Part shown: one piece after another, positions 1 through 8,814 of the stretch
How the letters are laid out: each line of letters begins with the position of its first letter
Position numbering within the stretch: position 1 is the stretch's first letter
DNA from: Rhodocyclaceae bacterium
GTDB lineage: Bacteria; Pseudomonadota; Gammaproteobacteria; Burkholderiales; Rhodocyclaceae
Direction: 5' to 3'
Length of the DNA stretch: 55,673 nt
Assembly: GCA_013388985.1 (NCBI GenBank)
Contig: JACAEF010000001.1
Coordinates: 1 to 55,673, forward strand
Position numbers and translations under genes: made by a program
Notes under the pieces: generated by a model
Seen by the model: only the letters and a program-made list of their open reading frames with translations
Told to the model about the DNA's origin: nothing
Databases searched by the model: none

Positions 1-100
1 GGCGTCTGCGGCGTTGTCGGGCTTGCCAAGGGGAGGCGCCCTTGGCTTCGCCCTCCGCCTTGCATCCATCCCTTTCCGGCCAGCAACGCCATCCGCCGGA
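1..100. repeat. Partial MITE/REP-like repeat at window edge
   Basis: GC-rich non-coding sequence whose layout resembles the 143-bp element at 29917-30059 read in reverse complement: a CTGCGGCGTTGTCGGGCTTG block, a central palindrome (CCAAGGGgaggcgCCCTTGG), then a block containing CGCCTTGCATCCATCCC. The 30-kb element has CGCCTTGCATCCCATCCC in the same place. The terminal inverted repeat is not visible, so this copy would be cut by the window edge. The relationship is judged by eye. Confidence 0.5.
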
Positions 101-157
101 TGATTGAGAACAGGCCCTAGACTATCGAGTCAAAATAGCCAGACCGCCGAAGCCGCT

Positions 158-574
158 TTACCCCCCCCACGGATTGATGACCTTGACGCCGGCGGCCTCA
201 TAGGGCGCGACGTCGCGCGACGCCACGATGAATCCGCGCGAAACTGCAATTGCCGCAATGTAACCATCGGGTGTTGGAAATCCCCGTCCGGCGGACCGGG
301 CTGTCACAACCAGCTGGGCATAGTGTCTTGCGGCATCCGTGTCGAAGGGCAGCACCCGATCCCTGAATAGACCGACCAGCCCATCAAGGGCTTGCGCCAG
401 CACATCTTTCCGCTTTCCTGCCGGAAGCGCGCCGATGCCAAACAGCAATTCGGCCAAAGTCACACTGGACAAATATAGGGTTTCGGCGACTTGATCGTTC
501 AGCCAGGCCCGCACCGCCGCATCCGGCTCGGGTTTCATTGCCTCGGAAACGACGTTGGTATCGAGAACGATCAT
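158..574 (-). CDS. PIN-domain toxin, FitB/VapC type
   Basis: A 138-aa PIN-domain ribonuclease, the toxin of a type II toxin-antitoxin pair. It opens with MIVLDTNVVSEAMKPEPD, carrying the first catalytic Asp (D5), then has a central E in LAELLFGIG and a C-terminal block TPDGYIAAIA with the conserved Asp. The 'SE.MKP' motif after DTNV is typical of the FitB/VapC subgroup. The ATG overlaps the antitoxin stop by 4 bp (ATGA), so the two are translationally coupled. Length is normal and no residue looks lost. Family assignment is firm; the cellular target cannot be read from the sequence. Confidence 0.9.
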   Translation of the reverse strand: MIVLDTNVVSEAMKPEPDAAVRAWLNDQVAETLYLSSVTLAELLFGIGALPAGKRKDVLAQALDGLVGLFRDRVLPFDTDAARHYAQLVVTARSAGRGFPTPDGYIAAIAVSRGFIVASRDVAPYEAAGVKVINPWGG

Positions 575-825
575 TCAAACCTCGGCGGCTCGGCCGGCTT
601 CCTGTCTCGCGTTTGCAGCAAGACCTCGATATCCTTATTCGTCAGGCCGATCTCGCGGCCCAGCGCCGCAAGAGCGTCGCCCATGCGAATGCGAGCCTCC
701 GGCTTGACCGCAACAGACAAAATCTCGCGGACCTCCGCTTCGGTGCTACGCCCATGAAGGGCTGCCCGCACCCGCAGGGCGCGATGCACATCATCGGGCA
801 GGTTACGAATTGTCAGCATTGCCAT
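571..825 (-). CDS. FitA-like ribbon-helix-helix antitoxin
   Basis: An 84-aa antitoxin that should bind and neutralise the downstream PIN toxin and repress the pair. The N-terminus (MAMLTIRNLPDDVHRALRV) is a ribbon-helix-helix DNA-binding domain of the FitA/Arc type; the charged C-terminal half would wrap the toxin. The start at 825 is preferred over an in-frame ATG at 861: the upstream ATG lies inside the inverted repeat 853-879, while 825 is preceded by a GGGGTGA Shine-Dalgarno-like run. The toxin follows with a 4-bp overlap. Confidence 0.85.
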   Translation of the reverse strand: MAMLTIRNLPDDVHRALRVRAALHGRSTEAEVREILSVAVKPEARIRMGDALAALGREIGLTNKDIEVLLQTRDRKPAEPPRFE

Positions 826-852
826 TTCGTCACCCCAAGCTTTTACACTCAA

Positions 853-879
853 TGCATTCATTTAACCATTTTGAATGCA
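853..879. promoter_or_regulatory. Inverted repeat, probable FitA operator
   Basis: A perfect 8-bp inverted repeat, TGCATTCA and TGAATGCA, separated by 11 bp of AT-rich sequence, directly upstream of the antitoxin gene. RHH antitoxins of this family autoregulate by binding such palindromes. The role is inferred from position and symmetry. Confidence 0.6.
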
Positions 880-911
880 AATCAACAGGAGGCAATAAGC
901 TTCAGCGCAAA

Positions 912-1919
912 TCAATCCGAAGATTCCGGGTTGCCTGAGCCGAGCATCTCCAGCAGCCCCTCCTCGATCCCCACCCGCGCGCGCCAGCCGAGTTCCCGCT
1001 CGATCCGCCCCGGCGAATAACAGGCCGAGCCCATCAGCCGGTCGACGATCTCGGCTAGGCGCGGGTGCAGTCTGCCTGCCGCGCGCAAGGCCCAGGCCGG
1101 CAGGGTCCAAAAAGTCGGCGCCGGGCCGCCCCAAGCCGACGCCCGCCCCCCAGTGGGGGGCAGCGAGCCGCGCTGCGGGGGTATGCGGCGAGCGTGGGGG
1201 GCCCATAAACTCGGCGCTGGCAGGACGGCACGGATAGCAGTCTCGATCTCGTGCGTCGAATATGGGCGCGGATCGGCGATGATGTACGTGCGCCCGTTCG
1301 CCTCCGCGCGCTGCGCGACGAGCCGCGCCGCCTCCACCACATCCTGCACATGCACGATGGAGCGCCGGTTGCCCGTCTCGGGCAGGCCCGGGAACCAGCC
1401 CTTCCGAATCGCCTGCGCCATCTTCCACAGATTGCCCCGGTTGCCGCGGCCATAGACCAACGCCAGCCGCAGATTCACCACGTGCATGCCGTACTTCGCG
1501 CCGGCCTCCAGCACCGCCTCTTCCGCCGCGCGCTTGGCCTTTCCATACGCCGTGGCCGGCTCGCCCGGCCAGTCCTCGTCCGCGCACGCATCCCCCGGTT
1601 CGGCCATCGCCTTGACACTCGAGAAGAACACGAAACGCACCACCCCCGCTCTGCCCGCCGCATCGAGCAGATTGCGCGTGCCCTCGAAATTGATGCGCCA
1701 TTGCGCCTCGGCATCCGACCCCAGCGAAGCCTCGGCCAGCCCCGCGCAGTGGAACACCGTCTCCACCCCATCACAGGCGCGGGCGAGCGACGCCGGATCG
1801 GCGAGATCGCCCAGCACCTCGTTTTCCAGTCCCGCCGGCCGCCGCACCAGGGCGCGGTCGCCCGGCCGGATCAGCCGCCGGCCGATGAAGCCCGTGGTGC
1901 CGGTGATCAAAGCTGTCAC
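912..1919 (-). CDS. NAD-dependent epimerase/dehydratase (SDR) with repeat-derived insertion
   Basis: A 335-aa extended short-chain dehydrogenase, probably a nucleotide-sugar 4-epimerase or related enzyme acting on a precursor for the locus. The Rossmann motif TGTTGFIG is at the N-terminus, SSVKAMAE carries the active-site Ser region, and AYGKAK gives the YxxxK pair. It starts with GTG, overlapping the upstream GT2 stop (GTGA). Between 'IETAIR' and 'LPAWALRAAG' the frame runs through 1111-1231, a cluster of dispersed repeat units. These encode a Pro/Arg/Gly-rich stretch (LPAPSLWAPHARRIPPQRG...) not expected in this fold, so roughly 30 residues are probably an insertion. Exact substrate unknown. 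Confidence 0.8.
   Translation of the reverse strand: MTALITGTTGFIGRRLIRPGDRALVRRPAGLENEVLGDLADPASLARACDGVETVFHCAGLAEASLGSDAEAQWRINFEGTRNLLDAAGRAGVVRFVFFSSVKAMAEPGDACADEDWPGEPATAYGKAKRAAEEAVLEAGAKYGMHVVNLRLALVYGRGNRGNLWKMAQAIRKGWFPGLPETGNRRSIVHVQDVVEAARLVAQRAEANGRTYIIADPRPYSTHEIETAIRAVLPAPSLWAPHARRIPPQRGSLPPTGGRASAWGGPAPTFWTLPAWALRAAGRLHPRLAEIVDRLMGSACYSPGRIERELGWRARVGIEEGLLEMLGSGNPESSD
1111..1231. repeat. Composite dispersed repeat inside the SDR gene
   Basis: On the plus strand this begins AAAGTCGGCGCC, contains the perfect palindrome GCCCCCCAGTGGGGGGC (1145-1161) and a second GC-rich block. It ends with a near-consensus 25-bp unit at 1207-1231 (AAACTCGGCGCTGGCAGG and then ACGGCAC). It is read in frame on the minus strand. 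It belongs to the same family as the units at 22073, 28605, 36998 and others. Confidence 0.7.
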
Positions 1920-2665
1920 TTGGCTAGGAACTCAAGGGCCTTGAGAGGGTATTTGGATACGATTTTGAAGACATTCGTTTTTATTCCATTCTCCCGACAG
2001 GCGCGCAACACTTCCCGGTTCAGAAGCAAGGCGCTTCGCCACCCGGACGTGCTCACGCCGCCTGCCCGCATGCGCACGAAAACCTCGGGCACATATCGAT
2101 ATCTCAACGTTTCGCTATGAAACACCCGTGCGATGAATTCAAAGTCCCCGGCAATCCGGTAATCCGTGCGGAACGGTCCGAACCGGTCATATACCCAACG
2201 CCGCAGGAACAATGTCGGATGGGCGGGCATCCATCCCCACGCAATGCGGTCTGGGCGGAAATGTTTTGAACGGTAGCGGCGCAGGGCTTTGCCGGGCCGC
2301 GCAGGGTGGAAAAACTCGGCATCCGCGAACACCGCATCGAGCGACTCCCGTTCCATCAACGAGGCGACCCGTGCCAATACGCCCTCATGGGCATAGACGT
2401 CGTCTGCGTTGAGCAAGCCGATGATCTCTCCCGTCGCGAGGACCAGGCCCTTGTTCATCGCGTCATAGATCCCATGGTCGGGCTCGGAGATCACGCGGCT
2501 TACCCGTCCCTGCATGGTTCGGACAATCGTCGCGGTGCCATCCGGCGAGGCGCCGTCGATCACGAGATGTTCAACATCCGGATGCTTTTGCTCGGCCACA
2601 GAGCGAATGGTTTCCGCGATCGTCGTGGCGGCGTTGTAGGCAACCGTGATGACCGTGATTTTCAA
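1916..2665 (-). CDS. Glycosyltransferase family 2
   Basis: A 249-aa GT-A fold glycosyltransferase, likely cytoplasmic, adding one sugar to the lipid-linked repeat unit. It opens ITVITVAYNAATTIAETI, followed by HLVIDGASPDGT and LNADDVY (the DxD-type metal/nucleotide-sugar site); SEPDHGIYDAMNKG is typical of the WcaA-like GT2 subgroup. The start is taken as TTG at 2665, because GGAGGG lies about 8 nt upstream and the codon overlaps the carbamoyltransferase stop as TTGA. The upstream in-frame ATG lies deep in the neighbouring gene and would add unrelated sequence. Donor and linkage cannot be inferred. Confidence 0.85.
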   Translation of the reverse strand: MKITVITVAYNAATTIAETIRSVAEQKHPDVEHLVIDGASPDGTATIVRTMQGRVSRVISEPDHGIYDAMNKGLVLATGEIIGLLNADDVYAHEGVLARVASLMERESLDAVFADAEFFHPARPGKALRRYRSKHFRPDRIAWGWMPAHPTLFLRRWVYDRFGPFRTDYRIAGDFEFIARVFHSETLRYRYVPEVFVRMRAGGVSTSGWRSALLLNREVLRACRENGIKTNVFKIVSKYPLKALEFLAK

Positions 2666-4431
2666 CTCGCGGGGCCCTCCGTTTCCCCATGACGGGTCAG
2701 CATCCAGTTCCCCATCACCAGCACATCCATCCGGGTACGCAGGAAACAATCAAGCGCCTCCTCCGGGCGGCAGACGACCGGTTCGTTTTCATTGAATGAG
2801 GTATTGAGCAGGATGGGGATTCCGGTCAAGTCCCTGAAGGTCTCGATGAGGCGATAGTAGCGGGGATTGGTGTGCCGGTGCACGGTCTGCAGGCGCCCGG
2901 AGCCGTCCACGTGGGTCACGGCCGGGATGAGTACACGCTTTTCCTGCCGGATCTGGAAGACCTGCATCATGAAAGGCACATCGTCCTCGGTCTCGAACCA
3001 CTCCGTCACCGCCTCCCGCAGGATGGAAGGCGCGAACGGCCGGAAGGATTCCCGCCGTTTGATCTTCAGATTGAGGATGTCTTTCATGTCCGCACGCCGC
3101 GGATCCCCCAAAATGGAACGGTTGCCCAGCGCCCGTGGCCCCCACTCCATCCGTCCCTGGAACCAACCCACGACCCGCCCTGAAGCGATGGCCTGTGCGG
3201 CCAGGCGGCAAAGTTCGCCTTCGTCACCAATTCTGCGCACCTGACATCCTGCCGCGTCCACTTCCGCCGCATGCCGTTCGAGAACCTTGCCCAGCGCTTC
3301 GTCTGCAAATTCGGGGCCCCAGTAGGCATGCTCCATGACGAAGCCCCGTTGCCCGCCGCAAACGCTGTGCCAGACGGCCATCGCCGCGCCAATGGCCCCA
3401 CCCGCATCTCCTGCCGCGGATTGCACATATACGCGCCGGAAAGGCGTGTGGCGGTACACCTTGCCATTTGCGACGGAGTTCATGGCACAGCCCCCTGCGA
3501 GCGCGAGGGCATCGGTTTCACAATGGCGGTGTACCGCATTCAGCATGTGGAAAAACGCCTCCTCATACATCGCCTGAGTCGAGCGGGCGATGTCCTTGTG
3601 CCGCTGCGACAGGGGTTCATCCGGGTGGCGCGCCGGTCCCAGCAGCTCCTCCAGAGCCGCGCTGTAGAGCTGACCGACATGGGGCGATCCCCCCTCCCAC
3701 GCATAATCGATCTTCTCGGCGTGATGCCGGAAGTAACGCAGATCGAGCCGGAAGCCGCCGTCGTCCTGCAGCCTGACGACCTCCCGCATTTTTTCCAGAT
3801 AGCGCGGCTCACCATAGGGCGCCAGCCCCATCACCTTGTACTCGTCCCCGTAGTGGGGAAACCCGAGATACTGCGTCATCGCCTGATAAAAAACGCCGAG
3901 GGAATGGGGGAAATGCACCCGCCCGTCTATGGTGATTCGAGTGCCTTGGCCAAACCCCCAGGCTGCGCTCGAGAAATCGCCGAAACCGTCCACCGACACC
4001 ACGACGGCCTCATCGAAAGGCGAGACGAAAAAGGTTGAGGCCAGATGCGCGAGATGGTGTTCCACGTGATGGAATGCGCCACGAAAACGCTCATCCGGGA
4101 ATTCCCGCTGAAGGAGCGCGGGTATCTCCGCCCGGCGCGCCCGATTGCGCAGTCGGTCGAGCACCAGATCGGGCGAAGGCAAGCGTCGAAGCGCATAAAG
4201 CGCTTTCTGTCCCCAATGGGCGCGCGGATCATGGTTGACCGCGATATGATCAACATCGCTTAAACGTAGCCCAGCCGATGCAAGACAGAAACGAATCGCC
4301 TCCGCAGGAAATCCCGCCCAGTGCTTGATGCGGCGGAAACGCTCCTCTTCCGCCGCGGCAATCAACCGCCCACCCTGTACCAGACAGGCTGCGGAGTCAC
4401 CGTGAAACGCATTGATGCCAATGATATTCAT
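2662..4431 (-). CDS. Carbamoyltransferase, NodU/CmcH family
   Basis: A 589-aa carbamoyltransferase that would use carbamoyl phosphate and ATP to O-carbamoylate a sugar. The N-terminal half is Kae1-like: MNIIGINAFHGDSAACLV, the metal-binding cluster HHVEHHLAH and VSVDGFGDFSS. The C-terminal half is YrdC-like-associated: EWGPRALGNRSILGDPR and FRPFAPSIL, both hallmarks of NodU/CmcH. Length is typical. Its position between FkbM and GT2 genes with 4-bp overlaps on both sides argues that carbamoylation is a decoration of this polysaccharide. The acceptor sugar is unknown. Confidence 0.9.
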   Translation of the reverse strand: MNIIGINAFHGDSAACLVQGGRLIAAAEEERFRRIKHWAGFPAEAIRFCLASAGLRLSDVDHIAVNHDPRAHWGQKALYALRRLPSPDLVLDRLRNRARRAEIPALLQREFPDERFRGAFHHVEHHLAHLASTFFVSPFDEAVVVSVDGFGDFSSAAWGFGQGTRITIDGRVHFPHSLGVFYQAMTQYLGFPHYGDEYKVMGLAPYGEPRYLEKMREVVRLQDDGGFRLDLRYFRHHAEKIDYAWEGGSPHVGQLYSAALEELLGPARHPDEPLSQRHKDIARSTQAMYEEAFFHMLNAVHRHCETDALALAGGCAMNSVANGKVYRHTPFRRVYVQSAAGDAGGAIGAAMAVWHSVCGGQRGFVMEHAYWGPEFADEALGKVLERHAAEVDAAGCQVRRIGDEGELCRLAAQAIASGRVVGWFQGRMEWGPRALGNRSILGDPRRADMKDILNLKIKRRESFRPFAPSILREAVTEWFETEDDVPFMMQVFQIRQEKRVLIPAVTHVDGSGRLQTVHRHTNPRYYRLIETFRDLTGIPILLNTSFNENEPVVCRPEEALDCFLRTRMDVLVMGNWMLTRHGETEGPAS

Positions 4432-5282
4432 CGAGCTTCTTCGCTTTTAGCTTCAGTGATCACCGATGGTTCGTATCCCGGTGGGTACGCAAGCGTGTTC
4501 CACGCTGGTTTGGCGAGCGGTGTTCGATCCGGCGCCGATGCTTCGGCATCGAAGAACCGATAGCCATACGGGCGCAGTCGCTCCGATACTACACGCGTGT
4601 TGTTCTCGCTTACCTCGCACAGGATGACCGGGCGGTGGCGAGATAAAATACGCTCGGCGCCAGCCAATACCATGTGTTCCGCCCCCTCCACGTCGATTTT
4701 CACGAATGTTGGGGGCGGGAAATAATCAAGCAGCCAATCCAGGGTTACGGTCGGAACAAATTGCGTCTCACGGATCCCCCTCGTCTGCGAGGAGCAGTAG
4801 GCGCCGTCCAGGTAGCTCGTGGCACGGCCGAGGTTGGCGACGTTGAACCGCCCCACACCCACGGTGCCGGCCACGGCCACCGGCAACACATCGACATGGA
4901 TAGCGGCATTCTCCGGCAACCGGCATGAGCGCCGCAGGAGTTCGACCAGCCATGTATCCGCCTCGATCGCAAGAACGCCTCCCCCCATTCCAACGCGGTG
5001 TGCGGCAGCAAAGGTGAACAGCCCGACGTTCGCGCCGACGTCCCACACCACGTCGCCAGCACGGATGTGCTCGTACGCGACCCGCAGCAATACCGGATCA
5101 AGCTTCTCGATCCGCGGCCGCCAATACCCCAGCGCCGCCCCTGGCGACGCAAAGAAAGGTCGCCCGCCGAAGTCGGCCGGCAAGCGTCGACGCAGGACGA
5201 GCTGCCGGCTCAGGCGCTCGATCAGACTTCGCACCGTATCAACAACGGACCTAACTGCTGCCAAGTGAAGGAAATGGAGCAT
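4428..5282 (-). CDS. FkbM-family methyltransferase
   Basis: A 284-aa SAM-dependent O-methyltransferase. The SAM-binding loop is VVWDVGANVGLFTFAAAHRV, followed by LAIEAD for ribose contact; the FkbM signature FVKIDVEGAEHMVLAGAERIL is near residue 205. The ATG at 5282 is preferred, since the longer frame starts far inside the preceding membrane-protein gene. It still overlaps that gene by about 30 bp, so a shorter GTG start is possible. It probably methylates a sugar hydroxyl of the repeat unit. It is the intact counterpart of the frameshifted FkbM gene at 19157-19862. Confidence 0.85.
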   Translation of the reverse strand: MLHFLHLAAVRSVVDTVRSLIERLSRQLVLRRRLPADFGGRPFFASPGAALGYWRPRIEKLDPVLLRVAYEHIRAGDVVWDVGANVGLFTFAAAHRVGMGGGVLAIEADTWLVELLRRSCRLPENAAIHVDVLPVAVAGTVGVGRFNVANLGRATSYLDGAYCSSQTRGIRETQFVPTVTLDWLLDYFPPPTFVKIDVEGAEHMVLAGAERILSRHRPVILCEVSENNTRVVSERLRPYGYRFFDAEASAPDRTPLAKPAWNTLAYPPGYEPSVITEAKSEEAR

Positions 5283-6707
5283 TCGCCCGGTAACGCCCCG
5301 CCATCTGGCAAAGCAGAAAAATGAATACGGCAACGGCCAGGAGATAAACCAGAGGCAGGACATACGTAATCACAAACCAATCGTCGGGTCGGTAACCCAT
5401 CTTGATGCCGAACAGCAGGACAGGGAAATATTCGTGGCGCATGCTCGCCGTCATCCACGACGCGAGCGCGGAAAAAGCCCCTAATACGAGACCGAGCCAC
5501 AGCGCCACGCCGATGAGCCCCACCCAGCCGGCATTCCAGTACCCCTCGGCAAAAGTCGTCGGACATGTTGCTGTCTGAATGTCGCGCCCAAGAACGAGCT
5601 CAGTATACCGCCCCCCGGTTGTCAGCAACGGCTTATCCGGCACAAGAAACCGCGGCACGAAGCCGATCTTGAGGGTATTTGCGATCGTGTCACCCGGCTT
5701 GCCCTGATGGTACTGCTCAATGGCAAATGCCTGCTGATTCGTGTAAGCAAGGCGGGCCCACCAGACCTGGATATTCGTTTTGCTTTCACCTTGCAGGGCT
5801 AGGGCTTGCGTTGCCTGTTTCACGCTTTCTAGGCTTGTTAACGCACCATAACCAGCTACCCTACCTATGCCTACGAGTGGAGCCATTGCCAGGTAGACAA
5901 TGACCATCACGAGACCTGTGCGCGCCAAGCGCATAAAACCTGGCCGGACGAGTTGCTCCGCGACGCCGATGACGGCAATGACGGACAGCACCTCCAGTTT
6001 CGACAGGAGCACCAAACCCGCGAGCATGTCAACTGACGCCGCAATGGTTGCAACCCATTTCCATCGTCGGCGCCCTCCCAACGCGAGAATGACCGCAAGG
6101 CCGAGGCCACCTTTGTAAAGCTCGCCCAGCATCTCGATGCTGCCTGGTGTCGTCCACAAAAGGAGGCCGAGCCCGCGGGGCACGACCAAACCGAAACGCA
6201 CCGCTCCACCGAGGCTGAGCAACACGATGGCGACAAACACAAGCGTGCGCTGGTTTGCCGGCTTCACGGTAGCCGGAGAGGCGGCAGCCCTACTGATCAA
6301 GCGCCAAAGAATGAAAGCGGTTGTGACCACAAGCAGGATCCCGGTGACGCTGACGAACTGAGCTTGCGACAAAGCGCTCGGTGATACCGGGTAAAAAGCA
6401 TCCATGAAGGCAATCGTCTGAGGCGTCGCGTAATGGTAGGCCAAAGGCCCAAAGCCGAAGTACGTGCCACATGCTAAGAGAAACCAGATCAACGGGTCGG
6501 CTAGTGCAGCCGGATCGCGAATCAACCGATAGCTCACCACACTGATGCAGACGGCCACCTACCCACGACGCTGACGATGCTCAACTCCCTTTGGGCATAG
6601 CCGCCGACGGCGGCGAGGGACACAACCCAGATCAGAAAAAGCCCCAGCCCTCCGGAGAGGAGCATAGTCCGGGGAGCGGCGCGCCAAGCGGTGGGTTCGT
6701 TTCTCAT
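5251..6707 (-). pseudogene. Polysaccharide polymerase-like membrane protein, apparent frameshift
   Basis: A multi-span membrane protein (about ten hydrophobic segments), by context the Wzy-type polymerase; family not identified by motif. The long frame (5251-6558) would start at a poor GTG directly after TAG. Upstream, an ATG at 6707 with an excellent AGGAGA site opens a 57-codon frame (MRNEPTAWRAAPRTMLLSGG...) with a good transmembrane helix, which runs past 6559-6565 and soon stops. Joining the two frames there gives about 485 aa, and the span 6707-5251 is one base short of a multiple of three. So a one-base loss (or two-base gain) near GTGGGTAGGTGG is likely, whether a real mutation, recoding or an assembly error. 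Confidence 0.7.
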
Positions 6708-6710
6708 CTG

Positions 6711-7214
6711 CTACTTCTCCTGTCTGGCCAGCTGGCTCAGGGTCTCCCGCAGCAGGTCCACCATCCTTCCACCCGCTTCTTGGCTGCGCCGTGAACGAGA
6801 ATCGGGACGATCGGAAAGCACAATACGCAGCGCACCCACAAGCTCTTGCCCTGATGCGATCAACACGACTCTACGCTGCTGTGCCAGTGCGCTCGCCAGC
6901 TCCATTTGGTGATCGTTGACATGCTCGCCGTATCTTTCCAATCGTGGCATCACGATGGGCCGTTTCCCCGCCTCGATGGCATGAATCAACGAACCCGCAC
7001 CGGCGTGCATGATCAGGACCCGCGCCTGTGCGATATGATCGGCGTATTCCTGCATGGACAGGAAATCCACCGTGCGGCAGTTTGGCGCGACAAACGGGGT
7101 GTGTCCATGTTGCACGACGACGGGATGCGGCAGCAGTGCAAGATGTGCGGCGACCACATCGAGCAACCGGCGAAAAGGCTGCCGGGCATTGCCCACCGTG
7201 ACGAATGTGCTCAT
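6711..7214 (-). CDS. PssE/Alg13-like glycosyltransferase subunit
   Basis: A 167-aa C-terminal half of a GT28-type glycosyltransferase. It starts MSTFVTVGNARQPFRRLL (compare FVTVG at the start of PssE/Alg13) and holds the nucleotide-sugar binding region IMHAGAGSLIHAIEAGKRPIVMPR with the conserved HAG(A/S)GS. The partner PssD-like subunit is encoded directly upstream with a 4-bp overlap. In this family the two chains form one enzyme at the membrane, often adding glucuronate or another second sugar. The start at 7214 is set by the ATGA overlap; the longer frame lies inside pssD. Confidence 0.9.
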   Translation of the reverse strand: MSTFVTVGNARQPFRRLLDVVAAHLALLPHPVVVQHGHTPFVAPNCRTVDFLSMQEYADHIAQARVLIMHAGAGSLIHAIEAGKRPIVMPRLERYGEHVNDHQMELASALAQQRRVVLIASGQELVGALRIVLSDRPDSRSRRSQEAGGRMVDLLRETLSQLARQEK

Positions 7215-7654
7215 AACAAGGGACCGCCGTATATGGCCCGAGGGTAGACGCGCGCCAGCTGCGGCCACTGGTAAAAGAACCTGTGGGCCAGGCGGTACAT
7301 GATCCTTCCGGTCAAGGTAGGCCGGCTGATCGCCGTGAAGGTCTCGATGAAAATCACCTTACAGCCGAAAAACAGACGCCCCACCAGTGCGAACGGCACA
7401 GCAGGCCCCGCCCCCGTGCTCAAAATCACGTCCGGGCGCTCACGCGCCAGGATTCGGTAGGACTCCCAGAGGTTCACCAAGAATTTCCAATCCCTTTCCG
7501 AGTGCGAAATGAAATAAGTCTTGCCGCGCATGTCGTCGGGCAGGATCGCCTGATCGTTCAGCACATAAAAATGCGGATAGCCCTCGAATGCGGCGCGAAG
7601 ACGACGCACTTCGGTCAGGTGGCCGCCGCAGGAGGAGACAATGCAAAGCCTCAT
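7211..7654 (-). CDS. PssD/Alg14-like glycosyltransferase subunit
   Basis: A 147-aa N-terminal half of the split glycosyltransferase, Alg14/PssD family. It opens MRLCIVSSCGGHLTEVRRL, with the SxGGH loop, and carries RPDVILSTGAGPAVPFAL, the family's 'STG..' motif, then the membrane-anchoring FFGCKVIFIETF. In this family the subunit recruits the catalytic PssE half to the membrane. The ATG at 7654 has GGAGGTG 9 nt upstream and overlaps the GT4 stop (ATGA), which fixes the start. The longer upstream frame is inside the GT4 gene. Confidence 0.9.
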   Translation of the reverse strand: MRLCIVSSCGGHLTEVRRLRAAFEGYPHFYVLNDQAILPDDMRGKTYFISHSERDWKFLVNLWESYRILARERPDVILSTGAGPAVPFALVGRLFFGCKVIFIETFTAISRPTLTGRIMYRLAHRFFYQWPQLARVYPRAIYGGPLL

Positions 7655-8814
7655 CTGATGTGGCACCTCCCATCTTCCACCAGCTTTGCGTAAACCGCGA
7701 GCATCCTGTTGGCAACCTCGGACCATGCATACTGCTCTGTCATCCAGGCTCGTCCCCGCGCCCCCATGGCCGCGAGATCGGCTGCGCTCCTTGCCCTCAT
7801 CACCTCTATTGCTTTGGCAAGCACACGGGGGTCGTTCTCCACCCAAAGTCCGCAACCGTGCTTCTCCAGTTCCTCCCACGGCGTGCCTTTACTCGCGATC
7901 ACCGGCACACCGTGCGCAAGCGCCTCGGCAACCACCATTGCGAAATTTTCCGTATAAGACGGGATGACACACAAATCGGTCTCCCACAAAGCGAGCGATT
8001 TTGCGTCCCCCTCCACATGGCCCACGAAGCGCACCCGAGCCTGAAGCCCAAGGGTATGGGCAAGCAACGCGAGTTTGTTCGCATAAACAGCATCGCCGGT
8101 ACCACAAACCGTGAGGTTTACATTTTCAGCCACTTCCGTCATGGCCTGCAGCAGATTCTCTATCCCCTTTTTGGGATCGAGCCGTCCGAGGTAGAGTAGA
8201 CGTAAGGTGCCATCCGGCCGCCAAACCCGATCAGGGATCATCTTCGGAATCTCGACACCGTTCGGTACAACCACTGGGCGTGCGCGAGGAAACCTGGGGT
8301 GGCTTTCGTCCGCCTCCTCCCGTGTAGTGCAATGCAACACGGTAGCCCTCGGCGCCAACAACGTGTTACAGATCCGTTCCCACAGTCCTTTAAGCCTCAC
8401 TTTTCGAGATTTCTTCCAGCGCTGCAGCTGACCGCGCGGCGACCAGACCACTGGCTTGCCAAGAATTCGGCACAACGCCAAGGTCGGAATGGTCGGAAAC
8501 GAGTAAACGCTCGTCAGGTGCACGACATCCGCCCAGTGGATTTTTGCCACAAGCCGACCAAGCAATTCTAGCGAAACGCTAGTGCCCAGCAGCCGCCGGC
8601 AGTAGTAAATTGGATAGCCGCCAGGACTGCTCCATGGCTTCTCGTCGACTATCAGTCGTTGAGATAAACGCGGCCCCGCACTGTCCGTCGTAAGCACCTC
8701 AAGCTCGACGGAGGGAACTCGTGCCAGGGCATTGCACAAGCCAAAAACCGAAAAAATCGGCCCTCCCCAGTACGTCGCTGGATAAAAGGTTGGAACGACA
8801 TGCAAAATATTCAG
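7651..8814 (-). CDS. Glycosyltransferase family 4, probable CTG start
   Basis: A 387-aa GT-B glycosyltransferase. The N-terminal glycine-rich acceptor loop is HVVPTFYPATYWGGP; the C-terminal donor domain has LLYLGRLDPKKGIENLL and the E-x7-E region PSYTENFAMVVAEALAHGVPVIAS. It is retaining, cytoplasmic or membrane-associated. Start choice: GGAGG sits 5 nt before a CTG at 8814 that gives (M)NILHVVPTFYP, the usual opening of this family. The TTG at 8805 would be 14 nt from that site and lose the first strand, so CTG is preferred, which is unusual. It ends in a 4-bp overlap with pssD. Confidence 0.85.
   Translation of the reverse strand: MNILHVVPTFYPATYWGGPIFSVFGLCNALARVPSVELEVLTTDSAGPRLSQRLIVDEKPWSSPGGYPIYYCRRLLGTSVSLELLGRLVAKIHWADVVHLTSVYSFPTIPTLALCRILGKPVVWSPRGQLQRWKKSRKVRLKGLWERICNTLLAPRATVLHCTTREEADESHPRFPRARPVVVPNGVEIPKMIPDRVWRPDGTLRLLYLGRLDPKKGIENLLQAMTEVAENVNLTVCGTGDAVYANKLALLAHTLGLQARVRFVGHVEGDAKSLALWETDLCVIPSYTENFAMVVAEALAHGVPVIASKGTPWEELEKHGCGLWVENDPRVLAKAIEVMRARSAADLAAMGARGRAWMTEQYAWSEVANRMLAVYAKLVEDGRCHIR

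Noticed and set aside
859-861. Upstream ATG for the FitA-like antitoxin
   Set aside because: Lies within the operator palindrome and adds residues not belonging to the RHH fold.
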